From NCBI GenBank assembly GCA_002633005.1, contig NMRA01000055.1, forward strand, positions 7,992 through 69,991: DNA of 62,000 nucleotides. Reading direction: 5' to 3'. The position numbers and the translations under genes were made by a program. The notes under the pieces were generated by a model. That model saw only the letters and a program-made list of their open reading frames with translations. It had not been told where the DNA came from and made no database searches. The stretch comes from Phoronis australis (Eukaryota; Phoronida; Phoronidae). Of the stretch, positions 11,830-21,720 are shown one piece after another (the stretch's first letter is position 1; each line of letters begins with the position of its first letter).

Positions 11830-12560
11830 TTTGCCGAGGCCCCGCATTTTGCCGTCGGTCTTCGATCGCTCGCGCACTCAGGCTGGCCACGGCAGCCTGA
11901 CGGCCACTATAGGCCCGACTCGCACTCTCAGTCCTCAGCCGTTCCGCCCCAGGCCCCGGTGGCTCATGCCTCTGCCGCGCCTAGGTGCGGCTTACCATGC
12001 CGGCCTCGGGCGCGCTGCCCCCGGCGGCTTGGCCTTCCCAGCCTAATGCGTATTGCGGCCTCGGCCGCGCTGCCCCCTGCGGTTTGGCATGTGGCCGCCG
12101 GCGACGAGGCTTATAGACCTACGGTTGCGCTGCCCCCACTGAGCGGCTTCGCCCTGAGCCGTCTGCCTGGCTTACGGGCCTCGGCCGCGGTGGCCCCGGC
12201 GAGTTTGCCTGTCCACCTGGCTTACGGGCCACGGCTGCGATGCCCCCAGCTACTTGGCCTCTCCCGCGCCTACCTCAATGGCTTACGGGCCTCCGACGGC
12301 TGCGCTGCCCGTGCCAGCTTGGCCAAGGCCTGATAGCACCTTGCCGAGGCACCGCGAGCCTAATTCCCGTGTAGGCCTCGGCCGCGCTGCCCACGTTGTT
12401 TTGGCCGAGGCCCGCCTCGGTCTTGTCGACGGGTCCTCAATCGGCCGCCGCACTGCCCACGGCAGCTTAACCAAGGCCCATCTCCTGCCGTCGGTCTTCA
12501 GTCGTGCTGCCCACGTCAGCTTGGCCGGGTCCCACCTATATCTTGTCGCCCCCGTACGAC
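11830..12560. repeat. GC-rich block of degenerate ~60-bp repeats
   Basis: Base composition switches abruptly from AT-rich to strongly GC-rich. A phrase like GGCCGCGCTGCCC followed by CTTGGCC recurs near 12010, 12064, 12124, 12184, 12234, 12299, 12381, 12444 and 12502, spacing mostly 50-65 bases. Because 60 is a multiple of 3, frames stay open on both strands (11599-12333 +, 12254-12613 +, 12603-12283 -). The predicted proteins are Ala/Pro/Arg/Leu-rich with no known domain, so I treat them as repeat-driven. Confidence 0.7.
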
Positions 12561-13544
12561 ATTCATTGAGGCAACGTACGGAGCGTAGATTAATACCTAA
12601 CATTGAGCCTTGAGGAACAATATGTTTGATAATGACGACGAAATGTTATTGCATTCGACATATTGTGACCTGTTGTGTAGATAACTAAAAAAACAGTTAA
12701 GTTCTGGATATTTATAGTAATGTATTATGATCCATTGTGTAAAATGACTTTGAAAGGTCCATAAATATAGGTGTTGGGGTGAAGTTGTTATTAAGATATT
12801 CATAAATTCTGTTGATCAGCCCAAGGGCTGCTTGTTCAGTCGAGTGTTATACCGTCAGCAAAGATGGTCTGGTGCATTTTTGTTGTCCAGGGAATATCAG
12901 AGCCAGATAAAACCAGAGTCGCTTTTATCCACCCTTACCAGAGCCAATACTCCCTTTGGTAATCAGTCACGGGGAAAATTGAAGCAAGACTATTTTCAAT
13001 GAATAGTCACGATGACGTCCAAGTTCATGAGCGTAAGCTGGCAGACACTGGTGTCTTGGTTAGTTTGTGTAGGCTGAATTCAATCCTTGTTCTGACTTTG
13101 TTTTATACTTCCCCTTGTGTCAGAAAACTAGCCATGCTGATTTAAGAGGTAATAATCAACATACCGGTAGATTTCAAAACCTGTTTCACTATGTGAAGAG
13201 TTAAGTCGGACGTGGATTCCAATGATTTTGTATAATGAGAACCAAGCAATGCTTCGATCAAAGTTGTTGATTATACAAAAAAAATCACGAAAAATTTGTA
13301 TTTTCCATCATCTATACAACAGATGTTTTAATTAAAAGCCTATCTCCTGGGAACAAAGGTAAAAACTTGAATATCAGATGATCGCGTAACAGCAGCCTCA
13401 AGTTGTTTAAGAACGAAGACCGGAAATAAATATGTTTTCTGTCTCGTTACGAAAAAACCGGCGAACGATGGTGCTCTCAGATCATAGTCTAGTATTAAAA
13501 GCGACAATAAACAATTAAGTATCACTTTATTAAACAAAATCGCG
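12561..13544. other. No recognised gene
   Basis: AT-rich sequence; only short open frames without motifs. No tandem or inverted repeats were noticed. Confidence 0.4.
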
Positions 13545-13880
13545 TTGGCAACAATTGAAAAACGTCAAATGTATCAGGAAACAAATCATCTGAAAACAGT
13601 TTCACGAAACCAAAACGTTCTGTACACTTTGGTGAAAAGATATACAGGACCAGTTCGCAGAGGGACCAGATGTACAGTGAGATTTCACAAAAAGGCTGGC
13701 CTGGTCCGTCACGAGACCAAAAGTACACCTGTGCTTATTATCCCTGTAAAAATAGTCGATCTGCCGCGGGATCAAACACTACTGGCTGAGATAAATAGTT
13801 CTAGAAAGCGCATTTTGGTAAAAAACATCACAAGACTCTACACAGATCAAGCTGGCGTGGTCCGTCGCGAGACCTAAAGT
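13545..13880. repeat. Irregular short repeats within an open frame
   Basis: A phrase close to CTGGTCCGTCACGAGACC recurs, in variable form, near 13650, 13695, 13757 and 13851. It makes a 110-codon frame on + (13545-13877) with repeated GPVRRGT, GLVRHET and GVVRRET, and a similar minus-strand pattern. No domain was recognised; coding potential is doubtful. Confidence 0.4.
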
Positions 13881-14944
13881 GTACTATGCAAAAAGTTTTG
13901 AATTGAAAACTTTTCTTTAGACAATTTTTAATCCCCAGTGGTTGCTCATACGTGTATTTTACACATCTGGTGGTCAACTGCAGCGAGAGGTTGTCTAGGA
14001 ATGGTTTTCGCACCGTTATGTAGTACTCACTGGAAGAAACAAGTATTGAGAACAAATTTAACAACGCACTACGTGAATAGATTTTGGATATGAAGCAGTT
14101 AGAGCCAAGTCGAAATACAAACCAGAATCAGTTTCTTTGCGCTCGTAGACCCTCTGCTGTACTGGGAAAATTTGGCATGTCCAAAAATAATTTCTATTTC
14201 GTTTTCATTGTACACAAGCATAAAAAATCGACATTATTACAAACTGTGTAGAATTATAACTTATTACCTGGGTGTTTCTCCATATCCTATCCTTCTGTTG
14301 TCTAGACTGCCGAGGAATCTGTATATCGGATTCAATGGTTTGCTCGTTTCGGAACCATTCTATCCAGACATCTTCGATGTTTGTTCCCAACGCTTTCACT
14401 TCGTCAATTGCTGTGTCAATGAGCTGGTAAGCCTCTACAATGTCAGCATCTCGTTTCGCAGCTCAGTTGTCACTAAGCGCCCTGAGGTTGCCAAATCCAA
14501 TCAAAAGACTTACATGCGCAACTAAATTTGATCCGTTCATCATGGACTACTTCAAACCTTGACGATGTATCCCAGGACCAATTTGCATCTCTTGCAATTT
14601 TCGAAATAAACGTCCCAATGTCTGAACGCTTGAAACCCGAAGTACTAACATCAAATAAATGCCCAAGGGCATGGACGTTTCATCGGGTGGACCTTTCTGC
14701 GGAAATTCCCAGTATAGAAGACGGCAGTGGTGCGTATTGCAGGTGGAAAGACGGTAGGTGTTGAGGTCGGAACTAGGGTTCCTTTGGAGGCCTATTGCCG
14801 GAACATCGCACGAGTCCCGCAAGACTTTGTTGTGAAAGTACAGCCTCCCCGCAATTTCTGGTACTGTACACTGTTCGCGAATGCGGTCATTTTGTCAATG
14901 TGAGTGCCCCCTTGGTCATTCCTTGTATAGACATAATTTGTTAA
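13881..14944. other. Intergenic, with a partial copy of a Tc1/mariner-type MITE
   Basis: 14571-14713 matches, in reverse orientation, the element at 58960-59399: shared segments include CATTTATTTGATGTTAGTAC-type sequence and the terminus GCGGAAATTCCCAG followed by TA. The rest shows no recognised gene. Confidence 0.5.
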
Positions 14945-15865
14945 AGTGCATCTTCAAACGGACTCGCGACCAGAACACGGCGCCCGCCACAATAGCAATT
15001 CTTCGGAAAACGAGTTCTTTTCAAAAATATTACATGTACATATACACTGTATGATATTGTGTAAGATAACTTTATTATACACCAGCTAAATTCGAGTTAC
15101 AAACGTGTGGAGTGTAATAGCATAACACGGCATAACAGATGAGGTAAAAACGTTGCACGTCATTTCGCCTGAATATCAGGTTTGCGGCACTACAGTATTT
15201 CCCTTAATCAAATCAAAACATATCTTAGAGTAAAGAAGCTAATTACATGCGCGCACCCAGCCTTCAATATGGGGGGGGGCTCGTGTTCCTGACTTTGTGG
15301 ACCTCTTGGTAACAAAAAAGTGGGCGGACTAAAAAAAAAAAAAAAACGGGTACACCACTGTGAATTACGCGTTTGCGCATGTTTAATGGACTTATGCCTC
15401 ATTTACTCGTACTTTTTGTCTCTCAGGGCGGACCTTTTAGCCCACTTCACCAGATGGGGGGGGGGGCTCGTTCGAGCACCCCGAGCCCCCCTGGGTGCCG
15501 GCATGCATTACCTAAAGAAATCAGCTACAGAGCTGCTCTTCCAGCGGTGGATCCCGAATGCTTGGCTACCTCAGAAGTGTCGACGGAAGCGCGCCTGGCG
15601 CCCACAATTGATCTCCGCGCGTTTTGCCGATGAGCCACAAAGACTCGAAATGCTTTGATTTTCATAACAGCAATTCACAATGCAAAAAATTATATTTTCA
15701 GAGTGAACCCCACTCAATTTTTTCCAAGTTGGTTTATTTGGGGTTTACATATAGTGACGGTGCCGTTTTTGTTTTACTGTAGACGTTTTTGTTTTTTTTA
15801 TTTTTGGGTCCTGGCCCAAGAGGGGGGGGGTTAAACCCACTGAGCCCCCCGTAGATCCGCCACTG
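14945..15865 (-). mobile_element. hAT-like element, partial copy interrupted by another MITE
   Basis: 14945-15080 matches 17708-17840, and 15585-15770 matches 17845-18035. The right end at 15850-15865 is CGTAGATCCGCCACTG. The copy at 17333-18204 lacks the segment about 15085-15580, so this is the longer version. A different MITE sits inside at 15247-15503. The left terminus was not found. Confidence 0.65.
15247..15503 (+). mobile_element. MITE with GCGCGCACCCAG ends, copy 1
   Basis: Begins TGCGCGCACCCAG and ends CTGGGTGCCGGCA, with GGGGGGGCTCG near each end and an internal A16 tract. ATTAC occurs directly before (15241-15245) and just after (15507-15511), a possible target duplication. A second copy is at 35447-35663. 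Confidence 0.7.
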
Positions 15866-16019
15866 AGACAGCTCCACTGAAGGTCCTCCGACTTGTCTGG
15901 AAACAGTGCCGTCGTCGACATCGAATACAAACCCCCGGCGGCTCGTGACAGCTTTGTGGCGGAGAGTCCTCTGAATATTTGCAACCTCATTCACAAAGCG
16001 ACTAAGTTCAGCTATTTCT

Positions 16020-16699
16020 CAGTGGCGGATCTAGGATATCACAAGGGGGGGGCCAACATTTTGCACCACCACGACTTCACTCTTAATTTCATAATAAGAG
16101 ACCTACTTGTTTATTGTCCACAGCATTTGCGCGCGAACCCTACTTCTTTTTGTAATGCTTATTACACTTTTATATTTGGGCAATCAGTTCGAAACAAAAT
16201 TTGTTGTATTTAAAATAGTCTTCAATAGCCCAAAAGACCAAATCCGTTTTTGTGTTGGCATTAATGACGCGATTGCTTTGGAAATCGTCTTAAGGTTTGA
16301 CAAAGAGAGAATTATGAGTTTCTGAGTGATTCACTAAGGCTTCGATTAAAATTCACATCTTACCAGCAGCTTCTGTTTTTTCATCGTCACTCAGATTCCA
16401 TTTTCTTTAAAAGAAATGAAGTAATTTTCTTTATTGCACAGTGAAGCAGACGACGGAAACGGAATCGTAGTGCGCTGCGCCACTGCCGGTCGCCTGGGAT
16501 ATCGCGGAAGAGCCTATACTTAGCCATAATTTCGTTACGATTGAGCTGTCTTCCGAATTTGACACACTAAAACTGCACACACACAATTAGCGGTGTTAAT
16601 TAATAAACTCAACATTTCCCTACGCTCTTGCTGTTTTATTTTTTTTGCGGCAGTCATGAAGGGGGGGGGGGGCGGCGGCCCCCCATAAATCCGTCTATG
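16020..16699 (+). mobile_element. hAT-like MITE, ~680 bp
   Basis: Begins CAGTGGCGGATCTAGGATAT and ends CATAAATCCGTCTATG. G-rich tracts follow the left end and C-rich tracts precede the right end, as in the copies at 6888 and 9370. The interior shows no transposase motif. Confidence 0.6.
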
Positions 16700-16821
16700 T
16701 TTCTAGTCACATGCGAACAGAGTTCTCCACCGACAGGACATTGAAATGTAGATGTGTTAAACATCGACTTGATTGAATTCTCAGGCACTCGTTCGGCTTC
16801 GTTTCGTAACTTAATCGTCGA

Positions 16822-16990
16822 CAGGATTGAATTCTCAAAATAGGTTCTGCGAAACAGGATTGAATTCATGAAAATTGAATAGGATTGAATTTATGAAATA
16901 GGATTGAATTCATAAAATAGGATTGAATTCATAAAATAGGATTGAATTCATAAAATAGGATTGAATTCATGAAATAGGATTGACTTCACT
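16822..16990. repeat. 19-bp minisatellite carrying GAATTC
   Basis: Unit AGGATTGAATTCATAAAAT is repeated about six times between 16881 and 16986 with degenerate copies before (16772, 16825, 16857) and after (17157, 17179). Almost every unit contains an EcoRI site. Confidence 0.85.
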
Positions 16991-17332
16991 GAATGAGTTG
17001 TACGTGTGCAACACAGCGCTGAAGTAAGTGGGGGCATAGCCCTCCAAGCCCCCCCAATGGCAGTGCAGCAGCACTGAAATAAGTGTGGGGGCTGAACCTC
17101 CTCCCCAGACCCTATGGTGCGCCGCCCATGAAATACCATTAAATGTCTAAATTATAGGATTGATTTTCCAAATAGCGGGATTGAATTTTCTACTCAGTAA
17201 GCAGCACTGAGTCATGCGAGTCTGAGGTCGCTGACATGCTGGCCTAGTGCGACGAATTGCTGAGGTAGGGATACAGTGTCAATGTTGACATTGTAGGCAG
17301 TCAGTTTAGGTTGGGAAAATACACTGGAGGCA

Positions 17333-18204
17333 CAGTGGCGGATCTACGTTTTCAGTAAGGGGGGGTTTAAGATTCCCGCAATGGTCGAATCCGAGGCGCG
17401 TGGCACCGAGCGAGGGGGGAGGTCGTGTAAACCCCCTCCCGCGTGTAAGACAACTTTTTATTTTTATAGCCAAACAGTGAAATTTCCATGCATCCTGGTA
17501 CGTTTCTGGCACTTAACATGTTCTTGGAGTTTTTCTTAAGACTTAAAAACCCTTCTCGATTTCGTCACATGAACTTGGCTCATAAGTTTCGTGAAACCAT
17601 ATTTGTGCACACCTCAGTGGGTGATCGGATGAGTCACGCCACCAGCAAAAATTTTTGTTGGAACATCGGCTTACACATACCTTTTTAGCATACGAAAAAG
17701 TGTGGTGTGCATCTTCAAACAGACTCGCGATCAGACCACGGCGCCCGCCACAATAGCAATTCTTCGGAAAACGAGTTTTTTTTCAAATGTATTACATGAA
17801 CATGTACACTGTATTGCGCAAGACAACTTTACTATACACCAGTTACAGTGTCGACGGAAGCGCGCGCACAATTGATCTCCGGGGTTTTGCCGATGAGTCA
17901 CGAAGACTCGAAATGCGTTGATTTTCATAACAGCAATTCACAATGCAAAAAATGTATTTTCAGAGTGAACTCCCCCCCCCTCATTTTTTCCAAGTTGGAT
18001 TTACTTGGGGTTTACACACGCTGGCGGTGCCGTTTTTGTTTTGTTGGNNNNNNNNNNNNNNNNNNNNNNNNNNNNNNNNNNNNNNNNNNNNNNNNNNNNN
18101 NNNNNNNNNNNNNNNNNNNNNNNNNNNNNNNNNNNNNNNNNNNNNNNNNNNNGCCCGAGGGGGGGTTTAAACCCCCTGAACCCCCCCCCGTAGATCCGCC
18201 ACTG
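17333..18204 (+). mobile_element. hAT-like element with perfect 16-bp terminal inverted repeats
   Basis: Starts CAGTGGCGGATCTACG at 17333 and ends with its exact reverse complement at 18189-18204. Flanks TGGAGGCA and GGAGGACC share GGAGG but are not a clean 8-bp duplication. The interior is broken by N at 18048-18152. No transposase frame; non-autonomous. Confidence 0.75.
18048..18152. other. Assembly gap (N)
   Basis: A run of 105 unknown bases next to a G-rich tract inside the hAT-like element. Confidence 1.
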
Positions 18205-19369
18205 GGAGGACCATGAACAAGGGAAAGACCGTTACCCCTTGGTAATTAACCGAAGCAACACAGGGGGCGCTGGTTCGAGATTTACTAAATTTTATCACTA
18301 GATAGCGCTAATTCGAAGTGGTCGTCAAACACAGAATCAGTGTTGACTCGCCCAAGTACGAAACTGGTTTTAGGCCCGGTTTTGAAGTGAGTATTCCAAT
18401 TGATTTTGATTCACGCTTCTTATCGGTTAATGTATTTGATACAACTGAACTATTTTCTTGAATGTCGTTGTTTTGGGTCTTCAATCGTTTGTACCTGTTA
18501 AGCATTGGTTACTGTAACCAGCCGCCCTCGGTCATTGTTGGCAAACTGTCGACGCCCGACAAAACATAGCACTTAGTTAGACTCAGCTCTGTCTCGGCGG
18601 GTTCAAATGGACCTTACGTCAGCAAATACAACTCGATTTACAAATAACATTTATTATGTTACTATTATTATACATTCTAGGTATTTAATTTTCAATTTTC
18701 ATGTACGTCACTAGTTACAAGTTGAACGGACTGTGCTACTTAGACAGTTATCACCGTCTCTAGCTGTAGACCCATACATAGAGACGGTGGGTCTCCTATG
18801 AGCTTCATACACCGAAATCTTCTCAGCAAATTATGTCTCACTCTGACTAAAACATCAAAGTCACGTTGTTGAACCCAGTGATGATAAGAAAATGATTAAA
18901 CACACTTTCACATGTTTTGGTAAGGTAATGTTTAGCTAACTTACTATTTTTGTCCCACTTGATTTCAGACATCAAATACCAAGAAATACTCAGACTTGAA
19001 ACCAGAGTAGGGCAAAATTTGATCGCGCCTTATTGCATGCTGTATATTTGTTTGCACGGGAAGTTCTCTCTTGAGTTGATGGAATGCTTCTTATAGACAT
19101 TCTATTCATTGTTTATTGTTTAAAGAGCATTGAATTATAACCGAAACAGTCCAATCTCTGTGGAGTGAAAAAATCAAGCATTAAGTGAGTAAATCTATCA
19201 GGGAACTAACCTCGCTCTAGACTTTTAAAGGTACGAGCCAAAATGGCTATTTAAAGCATCTGAAAACGTTAAGCCATTCTAAAAAATTATTAGCCAAATA
19301 CTTTCTCTTTTCCCAACCCCTGCGGCACAGTTACACGGACCAAACTTTTTAGTTGTCATGTTATGCACT
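18205..19369. other. No recognised gene; possible 5' untranslated exon donor
   Basis: A good splice-donor sequence on the + strand, GAA|GTGAGTATT, lies at 18386/18387. It could end a non-coding first exon of the FRRS1-like gene, but nothing else supports that. A 65-codon minus-strand frame (18505-18308) has no recognisable motif. Confidence 0.3.
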
Positions 19370-19620
19370 AGAGGTGGGAGGCCAGGCCTAGCTTGATTGG
19401 TACCCGCTTTCATTACTTGAAGTTGTGGGTTTGAGTCTCGCTGGGCCACACTGCTAGACCCTTGAGTCGGGTTTCTAGCTCATAAGCTTAGTTTTAACTA
19501 TATATTAATAAAGCACAAAAATGGTTCCAGGTGATCAGTGCAATGGGCTCACATGCGCGGCCTGCGCACGTCAGACCGCCTGCAATTATTGTTTATATGC
19601 GCAGGTCCTTTTCATAAATG
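19370..19620 (+). mobile_element. tRNA-derived SINE, copy 1
   Basis: The head has a B-box-like GGGTTTGAGTCTC near 19430 preceded by an A-box-like TAGCTTGATTGGT. The body, GCACAAAAATGGTTCCAGGT then CCGCCTGCAATTATT, is shared with 20690-20945 and 32334-32463. Confidence 0.75.
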
Positions 19621-19732
19621 TACAATAAGAAAAGACGTAAATGTCTTCAGAAAAAAAAACAAATAATCAACATTCCAAAGTCATGTAGCAACCTAATAAG
19701 TAGGAGGGGATGTCAGCCAACCTGGTTTTATT

Positions 19733-19995
19733 ATTTGGGCAGGGTTCTCCGGTTCTCCCTATACCCGAGTTAATGCGTGGGTTATTATAACGCCGGCCAC
19801 ATGGGCATTAAAATGATGTTGACCTTAAAAAAATTGGGCAGGAGTTCCCCCCTATCCCCAGATTATGGCGGGGGTAGGCCGGCCACATGACCACTTCACA
19901 GATGTTGGCCTAACCTAAAAAAATTGAGAAGACATTCCACCTATCCCTGGGTTACAATGGGGGTACGCCGGCCAGTGTGGGCATTTTGATGAGCA
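19733..19995. repeat. ~88-bp tandem repeat, 3 diverged copies
   Basis: The phrase GCCGGCCA recurs at 19792, 19878 and 19968, each preceded by a TTGGGCAG..CCTATCCC-type segment and followed by GATGTTG and a poly-A tract in the first two copies. Confidence 0.75.
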
Positions 19996-20689
19996 AGACA
20001 TTTAGTTCCAAAAATGTTAACATAACTTGTGACTTGCAAAATAAAACTGAATCAAAGTAAGAATGTCATTTGCGGCGCGAATTGATTCGAGCTGACCGTG
20101 AGTTGACACACGAGTAGCTTTCCTCGAAATTTATTTTTATTGGCAAGTTGGCGATTGCCGCTACCGCTCAGAATTTGCCAGTGGCAAGCCAATCAACTAG
20201 GGCGAGCCTAGGGGAATTGTAAAACAAAAAGGCGAATGTCGGTATTAAAATCTATTATTTATACTATTTTATCATAAGGACCCGGAATTTCAAAGCCTGT
20301 TTTAATTGATGTACATGTATATAACACACTGTTGCCAGGACACTGCATTCTTAGAAATTGTACATGCATGTAATGCACTGTTGCCTTCACTGCACTTTTC
20401 CCAGTGTGACAATTTACGAGCCATTTGCTGTTACTGTTACGTCAATCATTAAGTTTCACTCAGTGTTTGCAGTCCCCCTTTTGATCTGCTGGCTGAAAAG
20501 TGATATTTGCATGAGTGCAATGTTTTGATCATCAGGTTGGTGGTTTGTCTTCAAATTCACCAACAGATTCTTACAAAAACACTCCTGAAGGTGATGTTAC
20601 TGCAGGTTAATAGCCAGAATTCTAATAAGATCAACACGTCCCTTTTGTGAAAAATTTAATGCTTTTGTTTGTCATAAGATAGCTGATCC
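19996..20689. other. No recognised gene
   Basis: Contains a short diverged duplication (TGTACATGTATATAACACACTG at about 20308 and a similar segment at 20360). Otherwise unremarkable AT-rich DNA. Confidence 0.4.
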
Positions 20690-20945
20690 CGTTGAGGAGG
20701 CAGTGTGTCCTAGTGGGATAAGTATCCACTCCATTTACTCAAGGTCGCAAGATCAAATCCCTCTCAGAGGCACACTGTTAGACTTTTGAGTCAAATCTCT
20801 AGGTCCTCTGAGCTTGGTTTTAACTCATAAAGCATACCGGTAATGGTTCCAGGTGATCTGTGCAATAGGCCCACCTCGAGCGGCCTCAGCCCCTCAGGCA
20901 CGTCTGCTACATTGTATACCAGACCACCTGCAATTATTTTTTGAT
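20690..20945 (+). mobile_element. tRNA-derived SINE, copy 2
   Basis: Head GTGTCCTAGTGGGATAAGTA with B-box-like AGATCAAATCCC, then the shared body ATGGTTCCAGGTGATCTGTG and CCACCTGCAATTATTTTTT. Diverged from copy 1 mainly in the head. Confidence 0.75.
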
Positions 20946-21159
20946 CCCCTCTTTGTGAATGTTCTTTTAAAGCAGTTGTTTTTCAACTGCAATCTGATGG
21001 TAGATTGACATTTGAATACTGTCTGGGTAGTTAGCTGAATTCCTAGAAGAACAACAATTACTGTATCTCATGACTGGAGTGCTAAACTAAAACAGCATTT
21101 TCAATCATCTGTCTTGGAACAAAAACATTCTTTTGTGCACAGAGATTGTTTAAAGTTTT

Positions 21160-21720
21160 GAGCAAGCTTAAGGTTATATAGGGCCTTATGGACAAGTGTG
21201 TTTATTTTGTCAAATATGTAGAATTTAATGGTCAAAATATGGATTTTCTACAAGCAGTAGAATGTGATTTAACTTCACACAAATATCTCATTAATCGGGT
21301 CCCCTGATCATGCCTTTTCAATAAAATTTAACAAAAAATAAAGGTATATTCATAGCAAAACGATGGTAAAGAACACGACCAAATTTCATTTGATATAAAT
21401 ATTCAAAATGAACGCTGTTAGAGTTTTATCAGTTATCTTATCCTCATTTTATGTAAACATTGATTTTCAAAAAATCCTATTTTTGATAACCCCCATAAGT
21501 GTAACATTTGACTACAATTTATTCCTAACAGAGGTTTGGAAAACAGTGCATAAAGTTTAGTATTGTATCTGAAAGTTTTATATGAATCTGATTTGTCATT
21601 TCTGAGATATGATGTTCCAAACTTTGCCAAAATTGAACTTTTTTCTTTGGTCCTACTTAACCTAAATTTCCTGTTTATATCAGGTTGTAATAAGATAATT
21701 ACGGTTTGAATGGCCTCTAC
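21160..21720. repeat. Interspersed repeat family F, intact copy
   Basis: Similar in order to 49288-49456 plus 51160-51500: AAGGTTATATAGGGCCTTAT matches 49290, GACCAAATTTC at 21388 matches 51207, AAAACAGTGCATAAAGTTT at 21540 matches 51392. Class unknown; no protein motifs. Confidence 0.65.

Noticed and set aside
11599-12333. 244-codon open frame as a gene
   Set aside because: Its second half is translated degenerate GC-rich repeats, overlapping frames are open on both strands, and its first half has no domain.
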